Under the pieces are notes generated by a model that was not told the DNA's origin, did no database searches, and worked only from the letters and a program-made list of their open reading frames with translations. Made by a program: the position numbers and the translations under genes. From the NCBI GenBank assembly GCA_965205225.1, contig CBDBFZ010000002.1:434001-498000 (forward strand): DNA of 64,000 bases, written 5' to 3'. Positions 43,591 to 53,329 of the stretch are shown here, one piece after another (the first letter of the stretch is position 1; each line of letters opens with the position of its first letter). Source of the DNA: Litorimonas sp965205225. GTDB taxonomy: Bacteria > Pseudomonadota > Alphaproteobacteria > Caulobacterales > Maricaulaceae.

Positions 43591-43626
43591 AGCCGGACTT
43601 TGCCTTGCAAGTGTCCGGCTTTTTTT
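43591..43626 (+). terminator. Rho-independent terminator
   Basis: AGCCGGAC pairs with GTCCGGCT across a 14-base loop, followed by seven T. It probably ends the lysR transcript; the 177 bp between hold no gene I can support. The hydrolase gene on the other strand ends at 43625, so its stop codon lies at the T-run. Confidence 0.8.
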
Positions 43627-44494
43627 ATACTGGTTTCAACATCTCTGCGATCTGTTTCAATGTTCTGTGTCGATCTTTGACCGGGTAGAACATCCAATAG
43701 TGACCATAGTCCGGCTCAACCGTCAGACTGGCGAGCTTGCCCGCCGCGTCCGCTTTCTCTGCAAACTCCTTCGCTGGCGGATAGAGAATATCCTTGGCCC
43801 CAATAACAATGTGGACAGAGGGCAGGTTCGAAATATCGGCTAGGAATGGACTTATCAATGGGTCGTTGCGATCCATATCGCCAAGATAGCCACCCACGGC
43901 CGGTTCCAGCCCAAACGGTGTGATAACAATGCCATAATCATCGGCCTTGGTAAAATCCTTTGGCCCCGTCAGATCAAGCCATGGGCTCCACAGGATAACG
44001 GTCTCCGTGTTCGGATCCCCTTTCCCGGCGCGGGTTCGCAAAATTGCCAGACTCAGATTAGCTCCAGCACTGTCCCCGCCCAGAGAGACGTTCTCCAATC
44101 CATAACAGTCGACGCAACTCTCGAAATGCCGATCGGCCCATCTGATGATTTCGCGGGCGTGCGCGTCGGGCGGCAGCGGGTAATCTGGCATAATCACCGT
44201 TATTCCGGCGTGATCGGAGAGTTCAGATAGAGACATATAGTGCAGCGCCATAAGGCCATAAACAAAGCCGCCGCCATGTTGATGGACATAGACTCGGTCA
44301 GTTGCCCCGTTTTTAGGCTCGCATATCCAGATCGCGCGTCCCTCAAAGTCTTCGCACCGCCAACGGGAGATATATTTTTTCGGCGGCAACGTGTTGCGTT
44401 GTTCGCCCCGAGCAGCATCCGCGATCATCTTATTACGGTGCTTGGTCAGGCGCAGCACGCCAGTCATAACCTTATATCCGAAAGACGTGCCCAT
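43625..44494 (-). CDS. Alpha/beta hydrolase (HSL-type esterase/lipase)
   Basis: Protein of 289 residues. HQHGGGFVYG is the oxyanion-hole HGGG motif of hormone-sensitive-lipase-like esterases, and SLGGDSAGANLSLA the nucleophile elbow. GAKDILYPP and DYGHYWMF supply the catalytic Asp and His. It directly follows the Baeyer-Villiger-type monooxygenase gene with a 1-bp overlap. Such pairs oxidise a ketone to an ester and then hydrolyse it, so a shared catabolic step is likely. No signal peptide. Confidence 0.88.
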   Translation of the reverse strand: MGTSFGYKVMTGVLRLTKHRNKMIADAARGEQRNTLPPKKYISRWRCEDFEGRAIWICEPKNGATDRVYVHQHGGGFVYGLMALHYMSLSELSDHAGITVIMPDYPLPPDAHAREIIRWADRHFESCVDCYGLENVSLGGDSAGANLSLAILRTRAGKGDPNTETVILWSPWLDLTGPKDFTKADDYGIVITPFGLEPAVGGYLGDMDRNDPLISPFLADISNLPSVHIVIGAKDILYPPAKEFAEKADAAGKLASLTVEPDYGHYWMFYPVKDRHRTLKQIAEMLKPV

Positions 44495-45936
44495 CAGCTG
44501 AACTCGAAGTGATCGAAATTGGGATGTGTTAGTCGCCGCTTGAATTCACGTGAACTGCCGGGCCAATTATTCGTCACTTTCTCTCCATCCTTATACCAGG
44601 ACGTGTCGATCTTATCCCACGCCGTCTCTCGCAGGCGACGCTGAATGTCTTCATTATACTGGACTTCCGCATCCGACTTGACCGTTACGATCTGACCATC
44701 GGCCTTGGCAAGAATTTGCGTTATCATCTCGAATTGCTGCTCCAGCTTGAAGATGATGCTCGTATGCCCTGTATTCGTGTTCGGACCGTAGAGGATGAAC
44801 AGGTTGGGAAAGCCTGACGTCATGACGCCCAGATAGGCTTCGGCGCCGTCGAACCATCGCTCTTTAAGAGTCAGGCCGCTCTCCCCGATGATATCAAGGC
44901 CCATCAGAAACGGGTTGCTGAAAAACCCAGTCGCAAACGTGATCACGTCATGAGCTCGATCGGTGCTGCCAGCCACGGCTCCGGTTTCTGTGAAACGCTC
45001 AATCGGATCAAACACGACCTCAACATTGTCCTGGGCCAGCGCCTTGATGTAATTGTCGGACAATAGAATGCGACGCGCTCCGATCGGGTAGTCAGGAGTC
45101 AGTTTAGCACGCATATCCGGATCGTCCGGGAAACTGGCTTTCAGCTTCTTCCGATGTTGCCTTCTCAGGATGGCGCTCTGTAGCTTTTTACCCTGAATCG
45201 CTGGCCAGAGACCATATTCACCCTGACACCAGATCGACACACGGTAGAGCTTTGCAAAGCCGGGAAAGGTCTTCCCGATCCATTTCTCAAGTGCAGAGTA
45301 AGGTCGATCCCCCTTATCGATAATCCAGTTCGGGCTGCGATGATAAACGGTGAGTTTTTTCGCAACCTTCGCGACCTGCGGGATAAGCTGAATCGCAGAT
45401 GCTGCATTGCCGATACAGGCAATGTCGCGCCCCTCTAGATCGATCGAATAATCCCAATCAGCCGTATGAAAGGTTGGGCCAGAATAGTCATTCAAACCGT
45501 CGAAATCTGGAATGCGGGGATGGTTGAGTTGGCCGACCGCTGAGACGAGGTAGAGCGCGCACAGCGTTACGCCGCTATCTAGGCTGACAAGCCATTCGCC
45601 GCCCTGATACTCTGCCCTAACCACTTTCGACCCGCAGCGAATATGCGGACGCAGTCCGAAATCATCAGCGAAGTCGTTCACATATTTCAGAATTTGTTTC
45701 TGCTTCGCCCATTTGAAATCCCAGGTCGGGTTAGGCGCAAAGGAGTAGGAATAGAGCGCGCTAGGGACATCACATTCCGCGCCGGGATAGTGATTATCAC
45801 GCCATGTCCCGCCAATCACATCAGATTTTTCAAGTAAAACGAAGTTCTCTCGTCCCGCTTCGCGCAATTTGGCGGCAAGACCGAGCCCGGCAAACCCTGT
45901 TCCTATGATGATGATTTCGAACCATTCCGGTTCCAT
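44494..45936 (-). CDS. Flavin-containing monooxygenase, Baeyer-Villiger type
   Basis: Protein of 480 residues that uses FAD, NADPH and oxygen. IIIIGTGFAGLGLAAKLREA is the FAD loop. GGTWRDNHYPGAECDVPSAL is typical of the family. YSGPTFHTADWD stands where the Baeyer-Villiger fingerprint FxGxxxHxxxW occurs (Tyr for Phe). CIGNAASAIQLIPQVA is the NADPH loop and VITFATGF the late ATG motif. The substrate is unknown. It is translationally coupled to the downstream esterase gene. A decayed Crp-type regulator stands just upstream on the other strand. Confidence 0.9.
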   Translation of the reverse strand: MEPEWFEIIIIGTGFAGLGLAAKLREAGRENFVLLEKSDVIGGTWRDNHYPGAECDVPSALYSYSFAPNPTWDFKWAKQKQILKYVNDFADDFGLRPHIRCGSKVVRAEYQGGEWLVSLDSGVTLCALYLVSAVGQLNHPRIPDFDGLNDYSGPTFHTADWDYSIDLEGRDIACIGNAASAIQLIPQVAKVAKKLTVYHRSPNWIIDKGDRPYSALEKWIGKTFPGFAKLYRVSIWCQGEYGLWPAIQGKKLQSAILRRQHRKKLKASFPDDPDMRAKLTPDYPIGARRILLSDNYIKALAQDNVEVVFDPIERFTETGAVAGSTDRAHDVITFATGFFSNPFLMGLDIIGESGLTLKERWFDGAEAYLGVMTSGFPNLFILYGPNTNTGHTSIIFKLEQQFEMITQILAKADGQIVTVKSDAEVQYNEDIQRRLRETAWDKIDTSWYKDGEKVTNNWPGSSREFKRRLTHPNFDHFEFS

Positions 45937-46074
45937 AGACCCATGCCCCCCATGCCACCTCTTGGCGTGGAGTTGGGCTAAGGGGCAGACTCCATGCTGT
46001 CAAACGGGCCGATACAACCATCACGCTGCGGAAGAACGAAGAGACAATCATCCAATTCTCGGCGCGAGTTCGAC

Positions 46075-46543
46075 GGACCGTTATCCCAACCTTGCCACGG
46101 CTCTGACGCCTGTGAACGCGATCTGCTATCCCCGGGCTGCGTTGGAGCGCGTGCTGGAGACCACACCCAGTTTCGGGTCCAAATTCCGCACCGTCCTGAC
46201 CCGTATTCTCGAAAGCTCGCATGACCATATCTATATGATCGGCCAGAGAAGCGCGGTCGAGCGCGTCGCTTCGTTTCTGCTTTATCTCCGCTCCAACCAG
46301 GCTCGCTTCGATCCTGTCGGCCCCCGTGATAAGTCGACCCATATTGAACTGCCCATGACATGGCTGGACATTGCCGATTTTCTGGGCTTGACCATTGAAA
46401 CGGTCAGCCGGGCTTTTTCATCACTCAAACGGTCAGAGGTGATTGCGTTCAAGGATAGTCATTCCTGCGAGATCATCAACCTGGATAAAATTCGTGAACT
46501 GGGTGGCCGCGAGGACTTCACCGAACATCGCGGGTGGGCTTAG
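46075..46543 (+). pseudogene. Crp/Fnr family regulator, C-terminal part
   Basis: The plus strand reads YPNLATALTPVNAICYPRAA, the end of a cyclic-nucleotide-binding-like barrel, then a dimerisation helix (TRILESSHDHIYMIGQRSAV). The Crp/Fnr winged helix follows (MTWLDIADFLGLTIETVSRA). No barrel-coding sequence is found upstream; 45937-46074 reads as noise in all frames. The frame is open further upstream (45869) but overlaps the monooxygenase start and does not look like protein. It is a remnant that may once have controlled the divergent monooxygenase operon. Confidence 0.75.
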
Positions 46544-46615
46544 CCAGCTTGGAACAGATCAAAGATCCGACGTCACGAGAGGGTTACAGGCGCTTCGAAC
46601 CGTCAGGAGAGACCC

Positions 46616-47101
46616 ATGACAACGACTAACCCGCTGAAGCTGCAAATGCCGACCCTGGCGCGCCACGAAGGCGTTTGGGAAGGGTTTTACCGTTACTATG
46701 ATAAGGATGGAAACAAGACGGACGAGCACAAATCCCGTCTTGTCTGCCGATTCCCTGAAGATGGTAGTCACCCCTATCACCAGACTAACCACTATACGTG
46801 GGACGATGGCCGCACAGACGTGCGTGATTTTCCAGCCATTGTCACAGATGGACGTCTACGCTGGGACAATGAATTCATTCAGGGCTGGGCCGCCGATATT
46901 AGTCTCGACGATTATGGCCGGACGACAATGCTCTACTGGGTCAGAACCGGAGAGCCAGACCTGTATCTCTATGAGATGATCCAGATCAGCGGTTGCGGAT
47001 AGAAACGTGCTCGCACCTAGCAATGGTTCAAGAATGATGCGCTGATTTCCCGGACGCTCGTCGATGAGCGTAAAGAGTCTGACGACTGGACCGGTCAGTA
47101 A
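46616..47101 (+). pseudogene. DUF3598-like protein with two in-frame TAG codons
   Basis: The ATG at 46616 starts a protein with MPTLARHEGVWEGFYRYYDK, PYHQTNHYTWDDGRTDVRDF, RLRWDNEFIQGWAADISLDD and DLYLYEMIQISG, a DUF3598-type barrel. A TAG at 47000 stops it after 128 residues. The same frame then has KRART, a second TAG (47018-47020), and QWFKNDALISRTLVDERKES ending at TAA 47099. That tail is the normal end of the family, so both TAG codons are nonsense mutations; the second stands where Trp is expected. Confidence 0.7.
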
Positions 47102-47126
47102 TCTGACCGACCCATAGCGCCACTCC

Positions 47127-47873
47127 CTATGTGGGCGGTGCAACCCGCAGAGCGACTGTTTCAGTTGGACGTTCCCGGAACGGGAAGCGGTAAAACACAT
47201 GGCTGTCGACCTGACGGGTCATTTCCAGTGAACCAGACCAATGCGGATCGACGGCCGTCGTATGGTAATGGGTCGACCGGCCAACAAGGTTGCGGGGTGA
47301 TTGCGACAGAACATATTGCGCGATCTCTTTGGAGCGATTCCAGGGTTTTCCCTTCGGCGCACGATCCATTGATCCGTCACAGGTAAAGCTGAACTGGCAG
47401 CCTGTGCGGCGTTCTGAGCCCTGATAGACAACTTCGCAGATAGAATCTGGGAAGTGTTTGGAGAAGACACGATTCTGGATCACTTGCGACACGGCAATTT
47501 GGCCCGCGCGGCTCTCAGAGCGTGCTTCGTAATAGATAGCCTCGGCCAAGCATTTGGCTTCGCGCATTTCGGCTTGGCTTTGACGACGCAGAACAGAGGT
47601 GTCGTTATCGACGGAATCCAGATCAAATTGAACGCGTTGCAGCGGCGTTTCAGCAATTGAGTCGGGACCATAGAGCTCCACCAGACGGCGCACGGAAGCG
47701 CTGTCTGTCTGCGGTACAGGCATTCGGCGGAAATTGGCCGCGGTCTGGGTCATCACGACCTCAACACGCTGGTTGGAGGCCTTATCGGCCACCTCAGGCA
47801 AAGCCATGGTACCGGCGGCGACTGCCACCAGGCCTGTGGTCCATCCTGCTATAATCTGTCGCTTCGGTCTCAT
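47127..47873 (-). CDS. Cell wall hydrolase, SleB/CwlJ-like
   Basis: The start is ATG 47873 (MRPKRQIIAGWTTGLVAVAA), preceded by GGAGCG; the longer frame to 47924 begins with TTG. The 248-residue product has an N-terminal membrane or signal segment and then the Hydrolase_2 domain. CLAEAIYYEARSESRAGQIA carries the catalytic Glu, followed by VIQNRVFSKHFPDSICEVVY, CQFSFTCDGS and THYHTTAVDPHW. SleB-like domains cleave peptidoglycan between sugars. In alphaproteobacteria such proteins probably act in wall turnover. It stands alone, convergent with the DUF3598 remnant. Confidence 0.88.
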   Translation of the reverse strand: MRPKRQIIAGWTTGLVAVAAGTMALPEVADKASNQRVEVVMTQTAANFRRMPVPQTDSASVRRLVELYGPDSIAETPLQRVQFDLDSVDNDTSVLRRQSQAEMREAKCLAEAIYYEARSESRAGQIAVSQVIQNRVFSKHFPDSICEVVYQGSERRTGCQFSFTCDGSMDRAPKGKPWNRSKEIAQYVLSQSPRNLVGRSTHYHTTAVDPHWSGSLEMTRQVDSHVFYRFPFRERPTETVALRVAPPT

Positions 47874-48148
47874 TACCGTCGCTCCCTGACTTTGTTGTTG
47901 CCGCCTTGCAAGTGAGGCATCCAATCAATTGGGCACATTCACATTCATGAACGTCGATTGTGACCGAACTGCCACGCCGCATTGCGATATAAGGTTAAAG
48001 GAAAGTTACGCCCGTCATTCGGGTTCTGTCGCTGGTTGGGGGAGTTCCGACAGTGAACTGTTTCGTGGATACTATATAGAGGTCGCGGTCACCGAATACA
48101 AGCCGATGCTAAATCATTAGAATTGCATGACTAATTTCTGCAAGGATG

Positions 48149-50800
48149 TCAGCCCTTCATGCGAATCGCCGATTGAGCCGCCGCTAAACGGGCAATAGGA
48201 ACGCGGTAGGGCGAACAGGACACATAGTCAAGCCCGGCACGCTGGCAGAAGTCGATTGAGGCCGGATCGCCGCCATGTTCACCACAAATACCGAGTTTCA
48301 GCTCCGGCTGAGTCGCCCGGCCCCGTTCGGCGGCTATGAGGATCAGATCCCCTACGCCGTCCTGATCAAGCGTCACGAAGGGGTCCTTGTCCATAATTCC
48401 GGTGCGAACATAGTCCGGCAAGAACTTGCCCGCATCATCGCGGGACAATCCGAAGGTGGTCTGCGTCAGATCATTGGTACCAAAGCTGAAAAACGCTGCA
48501 TGGTCGGCAACCCGTCCCGCCCGCAACGCCGCCCGCGGCAATTCAATCATTGTACCGACAGTATAATCGGACACGCCGATATCGGCCGCTACGGCATCAA
48601 TAAGGGCCTTCAGAATTTCCAGTTCCTTTTCACTGCTGACCAGCGGGATCATGATCTCTGCAATGGGATTCGTTCCGGTTTCCTTCGCCACAACAGCCTG
48701 CGCCTCCAAAATGGCACGCGCCTGCATTTCGTAAATCTCAGGATAACTGATCCCTAGACGACAGCCACGATGCCCCAGCATGGGGTTACTTTCCTGCAGC
48801 TCACGCGCCCGCGCCATCAACTCACGCGCCGGAACACCAATCGACTTCGCGACAGTTTCGATATCCGCTTCCGTATGCGGCAGAAATTCGTGCAAAGGCG
48901 GGTCGAGCAGACGAATCGTGCAGGGCCGGTCTTCCATAATGCGGAAGATCGCCGCAAAATCATCCTGCTGTACCGGGAGAATCTTCGCCAGCGCATCGCG
49001 GCGTGCATCTTCACCGCTGGCCAGGATCATTTCTCGGAAATGCGCCAACCGGTCCGCTTCGAAGAACATATGTTCCGTCCGGCAGAGACCGATGCCTTCA
49101 GCACCAAACCTCTTGGCTGTTTCGACGTCGAGCGGGGTTTCGGCGTTGGTGCGGACTTTGAGCGTCCGCGCCGCGTCGGTCCAGCCCATGACGGTGGCGA
49201 AGTCACCGGAGAGTTCCGGCTGAATCATGGCCACTTCACCGGCGAAGACTTGACCGGTCGCACCGTCAACCGTGACGATATCGCCGCGTTTGACGGTGCG
49301 GCCTGCACAGGTGAATTGACCCGCTTCATAATCGATACGGATTTGACTCGCTCCGGACACGCAGGGTCGGCCCATACCGCGCGCAACTACTGCGGCGTGG
49401 GACGTCATCCCGCCCCGGGCCGTGACGATAGCTTCCGCCGCATGCATACCGTGAATATCCTCAGGCGAGGTTTCGACGCGGACCAGAATGACCTTGTGGC
49501 CAGCTTTGGACAGGGCTTCGGCATCATCTGATGTGAACACCACTTCTCCGATGGCGGCCCCGGGCGAAGCCGGAAGCCCCGTCGCGACAATATCGCGCAC
49601 AACGTCTGGATCGAGTATCGGGTGCAGCAACTGATCCAGCATAAGCGGTTCGATCCGCATCAGCGCTTCTTCCGTCGTAATCGAGCCGTCCTTGGCCATA
49701 TCAACCGCGATCTTGAGTGCCGCGCGGGCGGTGCGCTTTCCGGTCCGAGTCTGCAGAATCCAGAGCATCCCGCGTTCCACCGTGAACTCGATATCCTGCA
49801 TGTCGCGATAATGGGATTCCAGCTGTTCGAACATGGCGGCGAGCTGCGTGTAGACTTTGGGGAGCGCCTCTTCCATCGAGGGCGCCTCTTCGCCCATACT
49901 CAGGCGCGCATCTTTGGTTAGCGTTTGCGGCGTGCGGATACCGGCCACCACATCTTCGCCCTGCGCATTGATCAGAAATTCGCCGTAATAACGCCTCTCG
50001 CCCGTGCTCGGGTCGCGGGTAAACGCTACTCCCGTCGCGGACGTTTCGCCCATATTACCGAATACCATAGCCTGTATATTCACGGCAGTGCCCCAGGCCG
50101 CGGGAATGTCGTTGAGATTGCGATACACGACAGCACGTTCATTCATCCAGGAGCCAAACACTGCGTCAATCGCGCCCTGTAGCTGCTCACGCGGATCCTG
50201 TGGGAAATCGCGGTTCAGCGTGTCGCGGATAGCGGCCTTGAACTGGACAATGACACCTTCCCAATCGGCCGATGTCATCTGTGTGTCCTGCATATAGCCC
50301 GCATCGAGCTTGGCATCTTCCAGAATGTCTTCGAACATATGGTGGTGCATGCCCATCACCACATCGGAATACATGGTGATGAAGCGGCGATAGCTATCCA
50401 GCGCAAATCGGCGATCCCCGGACAGTTTTGCCAAACCTTCGACCGTTTCATCGTTCAGGCCGAGGTTCAGCACCGTGTCCATCATGCCCGGCATGGAGGC
50501 GCGAGCGCCGGACCGGACAGAGACAAGCAGAGGATTCTCAGCATCGCCGAATGTCTTGCCCGTCAAGCTCTCAATATAGGCAAGACCTTGCGCGATCTGG
50601 TCATCCATCTCTGGCGGATAGGCTTCGTCATGATCATAGTAATAGGTGCAGACATCGGTTGTCAGGGTGAAGCCCGGCGGCACGGGCAGACCGAGGCTTG
50701 CCATTTCGGCCAGGTTTGCACCCTTGCCTCCCAGCAGATTTTTCATCGTGGTGTCGCCTTCGGCCGAACCGCCGCCGAATTTGTAAACCCACTGACTCAT
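48149..50800 (-). CDS. ppdK: Pyruvate, phosphate dikinase
   Basis: Interconverts pyruvate, ATP and phosphate with PEP, AMP and pyrophosphate. I place the start at ATG 50800 (MSQWVYKFGGGSAEGDTTMK), giving 883 residues, the usual length. The ATP-grasp domain has NLLGGKGANLAEMASLGLPV. GGMTSHAAVVARGMGRPCVS holds the phosphorylated His. The PEP-binding barrel has GIGLCRTEHMFFE, GHRGCRLG and, near the end, GICGEHGGDP with the catalytic Cys. It lies 127 bp downstream of glyS on the same strand, a conserved neighbourhood in alphaproteobacteria. Confidence 0.96.
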   Translation of the reverse strand: MSQWVYKFGGGSAEGDTTMKNLLGGKGANLAEMASLGLPVPPGFTLTTDVCTYYYDHDEAYPPEMDDQIAQGLAYIESLTGKTFGDAENPLLVSVRSGARASMPGMMDTVLNLGLNDETVEGLAKLSGDRRFALDSYRRFITMYSDVVMGMHHHMFEDILEDAKLDAGYMQDTQMTSADWEGVIVQFKAAIRDTLNRDFPQDPREQLQGAIDAVFGSWMNERAVVYRNLNDIPAAWGTAVNIQAMVFGNMGETSATGVAFTRDPSTGERRYYGEFLINAQGEDVVAGIRTPQTLTKDARLSMGEEAPSMEEALPKVYTQLAAMFEQLESHYRDMQDIEFTVERGMLWILQTRTGKRTARAALKIAVDMAKDGSITTEEALMRIEPLMLDQLLHPILDPDVVRDIVATGLPASPGAAIGEVVFTSDDAEALSKAGHKVILVRVETSPEDIHGMHAAEAIVTARGGMTSHAAVVARGMGRPCVSGASQIRIDYEAGQFTCAGRTVKRGDIVTVDGATGQVFAGEVAMIQPELSGDFATVMGWTDAARTLKVRTNAETPLDVETAKRFGAEGIGLCRTEHMFFEADRLAHFREMILASGEDARRDALAKILPVQQDDFAAIFRIMEDRPCTIRLLDPPLHEFLPHTEADIETVAKSIGVPARELMARARELQESNPMLGHRGCRLGISYPEIYEMQARAILEAQAVVAKETGTNPIAEIMIPLVSSEKELEILKALIDAVAADIGVSDYTVGTMIELPRAALRAGRVADHAAFFSFGTNDLTQTTFGLSRDDAGKFLPDYVRTGIMDKDPFVTLDQDGVGDLILIAAERGRATQPELKLGICGEHGGDPASIDFCQRAGLDYVSCSPYRVPIARLAAAQSAIRMKG

Positions 50801-50926
50801 GAACTCTGTCCCAATCGTCGCCCCTCTAACCGATGGCAGAGGCAATCATCCCCGCCCAATAGACCTGCAACGAGTCGGCGCAAGTCTGACAGCGTTGTCG
50901 TGTGCGCAAACTTTTCCAGTGGTTGA

Positions 50927-53329
50927 TTATCCATCAAGCCGCGAAAAATCGGCGATGTGATGGAAGGTTACAACCACGGCAGAGAGAAGCGCCAGGCGCC
51001 GCGCGCGCTCATCGACATCATCGGAGTTCACGACGACATCCGTGAAGAACGCATCAATCGGTATGCGAAGATTAGCCAGCGCGGAAAGCGCCGCTGGATA
51101 ATGGCCAGAGTCGAGGGCATCATCAATGGCCGGCCGGATGCCGGACAGGGCTATGGCGAGTGTTTCAGCCGACTTGGCGGTGAAACCCGATAGCGTGTCG
51201 AAGTTGGCCAAATCTAGCTTGCCCTTCTTCTGCTCCGCCCGAAGAATGTTCGCTGCGCGTTTGTAGCCCTGAACAAGGTCTTCCTCGTCGGGATTGGAGA
51301 GAAACGCGCCCAGCGCTTCGACTCGTTGCGAGATAGAGAACAGGTCGTCCCCGCCCTGCGCAATGACAGCGTCGATGACATCATGGCGGTGGCCTTGGTC
51401 ACGGAGATAGATGCGAAGGCGATCGATGAGAAACCCTAAAACTTCGACAGACTTGTCCCGGAATACCCGCTCCGTTGCAGAAACCATTTTCAATCTATTT
51501 TCGCGGTCTCCTGGTGCTTCAGTCCTTTCATCAACTTCGATCAAGTCGCCAAAATCATCCTGGCGAGTATTCATTGAATACATGACCATGCGATCAATCT
51601 TATACCATGGCTCTGACCCAAATTTTGAGTGATAGTCGCCTTTTTCATATTTACCAAAATCAAAAGCCTCAAAGACCTTAAATATAGAAACTCTTTCGGG
51701 ACTCAATTGGGATTCAAGAAACTCCCAGAGCGATTGTTTGTTACGATCATCCAAATCTGCGTGCAGCATCATTGCGTCTGCAATATCTTGATTATCACCC
51801 ATTATTGAACCAAAAGCTTTTATCATCGCAATATGTGCGAACTGCAAAATGCTTAAGTGCAAACTATTTTGAATTACGGTCGATATAATACCCAAAGCGG
51901 CCCGCCGCAGCGCAAACGGATCCTTGCTCCCCGTCGGCTTCTCATCAATCGCCCAAAACCCGACCAGCGTATCGATCTTGTCGGCCAGTGCCACGGCGAC
52001 CGCGACGGGGTTTGCTGGCACCGCGTCACTTAGCCCTTGCGGCTTGTAATGGTCTTCAATCGCGACGGCGACGTCCGGGTCAAAACCCGCTTCCGCCTCA
52101 TACATCCAGCGCCCGACCTGCCCTTGCAGGCTGGTCGCTTCGATCACAGTCTGGGTGACGAGGTCGCATTTGCCAAGTTTGGCGGCGAGTTGGGCTTTTT
52201 CGGAGTCGGCCCTGACGTGTGGCGCGATTTCGCGGGCGAGGGCGGCAACCCGGTCGGCCTTGTCGCGGACGGAGCCGAGCTTCTTGTGGAACACCACCTC
52301 ATCCAGCTGATCGTAATAGTCGATCAGCATTTTCTGGCGGTCCTGATTCTGGAAGAATTTCGCGTCGGACAGGCGTGCAGAGATGACTTTGGCATTGCCC
52401 GCCTTGATCGTCGCGCCGCCATCCGGCGTTTCCAGATTTGCCATGATGACGAAATTCGGAGTCAGCTTGCCGTCCGCATCCCTTACGGTGAACATCTTTT
52501 GATGCGATTTCAGCGTCAGGCGAATGACCTCATCCGGTAATTCCAGGAACGACGCGTCCATATCGCCGAGGATCGCGATGGGCCATTCGACTAGCCCTGT
52601 CACTTCGTCGAGCAACCCCGCATCTTCAACCAGCTCCAGCCCGGCCTCGGCGCAGACCGTTTTGGCCTGTTCCAGAACGCGCGCCCGACGCGCCTCTCGA
52701 TCCAGCATAACATGCCCCTCACCCGTCAGCTTGGACTGATAATCAGCGAAATCTGAAACCTCGAATGGTCCCGGACCCATCTGGCGATGGCCATGAACGA
52801 TATTGTCCGATCCGATGCCGCCAATCATAATGCCGTCAAGGCTCTTGCCATCCAGCAGGACCGTCAGACCTCGCAGCGGGCGCACCCAGCGGAAATCCGT
52901 ATCACCGGACTTCATCGATTTCGGCCATGGGAAATCCTCCATAATGGATGGGATCAGCTCGGCCAGAATATCCGCTGTGTCGCGGCCCTCAGACTGCAGC
53001 ACGGCAACATAATATTCGCCCTTCTTGTCTTCACGTGTTTCCGCTTGCGAAATATCGGTCAGTCTTGCGCCGCGCATAAACCCGGCCAGTGCCTGTTCCG
53101 GCGAACCGACGCGTGGGCCTTTGCGTTCCTCGGACACATCCGGCGAGCGGGTCTCGACATTAGTAACATATGTCAAGCGCCGCGGCCCAGTCAGCGCGCG
53201 GCTACCGCTTGGCGACAGGCCCGCGGCCTTCAGCCCAGTATCCATCAATTTAACAAAATCATCGCCCGCGCGTTTCTGCATACGCGCTGGGATTTCTTCG
53301 CAGAAAATTTCGAAGAGACATTCGGCCAT
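50927..53329 (-). CDS. glyS: Glycine--tRNA ligase, beta subunit
   Basis: Tetrameric glycyl-tRNA synthetase subunit for tRNA recognition. The 800-residue protein starts MAECLFEIFCEEIPARMQKR and has SGSRALTGPRRLTYV, FPWPKSMKSGDTDFRWVRPL, the HD-like region and KDPFALRRAALGIIS. The C-terminal anticodon-binding domain ends FHHIADFSRLDG. It is about 100 residues longer than the usual beta subunit. The extra length lies around residues 480-620 (51480-51900), where the DNA turns strikingly AT-rich (43 G+C in the 120 bases 51601-51720, against 45 in the 60 bases 52201-52260). The start overlaps the small lipoprotein stop by one base. Confidence 0.95.
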   Translation of the reverse strand: MAECLFEIFCEEIPARMQKRAGDDFVKLMDTGLKAAGLSPSGSRALTGPRRLTYVTNVETRSPDVSEERKGPRVGSPEQALAGFMRGARLTDISQAETREDKKGEYYVAVLQSEGRDTADILAELIPSIMEDFPWPKSMKSGDTDFRWVRPLRGLTVLLDGKSLDGIMIGGIGSDNIVHGHRQMGPGPFEVSDFADYQSKLTGEGHVMLDREARRARVLEQAKTVCAEAGLELVEDAGLLDEVTGLVEWPIAILGDMDASFLELPDEVIRLTLKSHQKMFTVRDADGKLTPNFVIMANLETPDGGATIKAGNAKVISARLSDAKFFQNQDRQKMLIDYYDQLDEVVFHKKLGSVRDKADRVAALAREIAPHVRADSEKAQLAAKLGKCDLVTQTVIEATSLQGQVGRWMYEAEAGFDPDVAVAIEDHYKPQGLSDAVPANPVAVAVALADKIDTLVGFWAIDEKPTGSKDPFALRRAALGIISTVIQNSLHLSILQFAHIAMIKAFGSIMGDNQDIADAMMLHADLDDRNKQSLWEFLESQLSPERVSIFKVFEAFDFGKYEKGDYHSKFGSEPWYKIDRMVMYSMNTRQDDFGDLIEVDERTEAPGDRENRLKMVSATERVFRDKSVEVLGFLIDRLRIYLRDQGHRHDVIDAVIAQGGDDLFSISQRVEALGAFLSNPDEEDLVQGYKRAANILRAEQKKGKLDLANFDTLSGFTAKSAETLAIALSGIRPAIDDALDSGHYPAALSALANLRIPIDAFFTDVVVNSDDVDERARRLALLSAVVVTFHHIADFSRLDG

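Noticed and set aside
43462..43680. Short plus-strand frame of 72 codons after lysR
   Set aside because: It reads through a clear terminator hairpin and T-run and has no recognisable sequence.
46616..47101. Recoding of TAG as an amino acid (also TAG in IS3 OrfA at 7919)
   Set aside because: Intact genes in the window use TAG as normal stop (for example the ABC ATPase at 21458 and hisIE at 23957), and the affected genes are mobile or dispensable.
51480..51900. Intein in glyS
   Set aside because: The AT-rich segment has no N-terminal splicing block and no C-terminal His-Asn followed by Cys/Ser/Thr.
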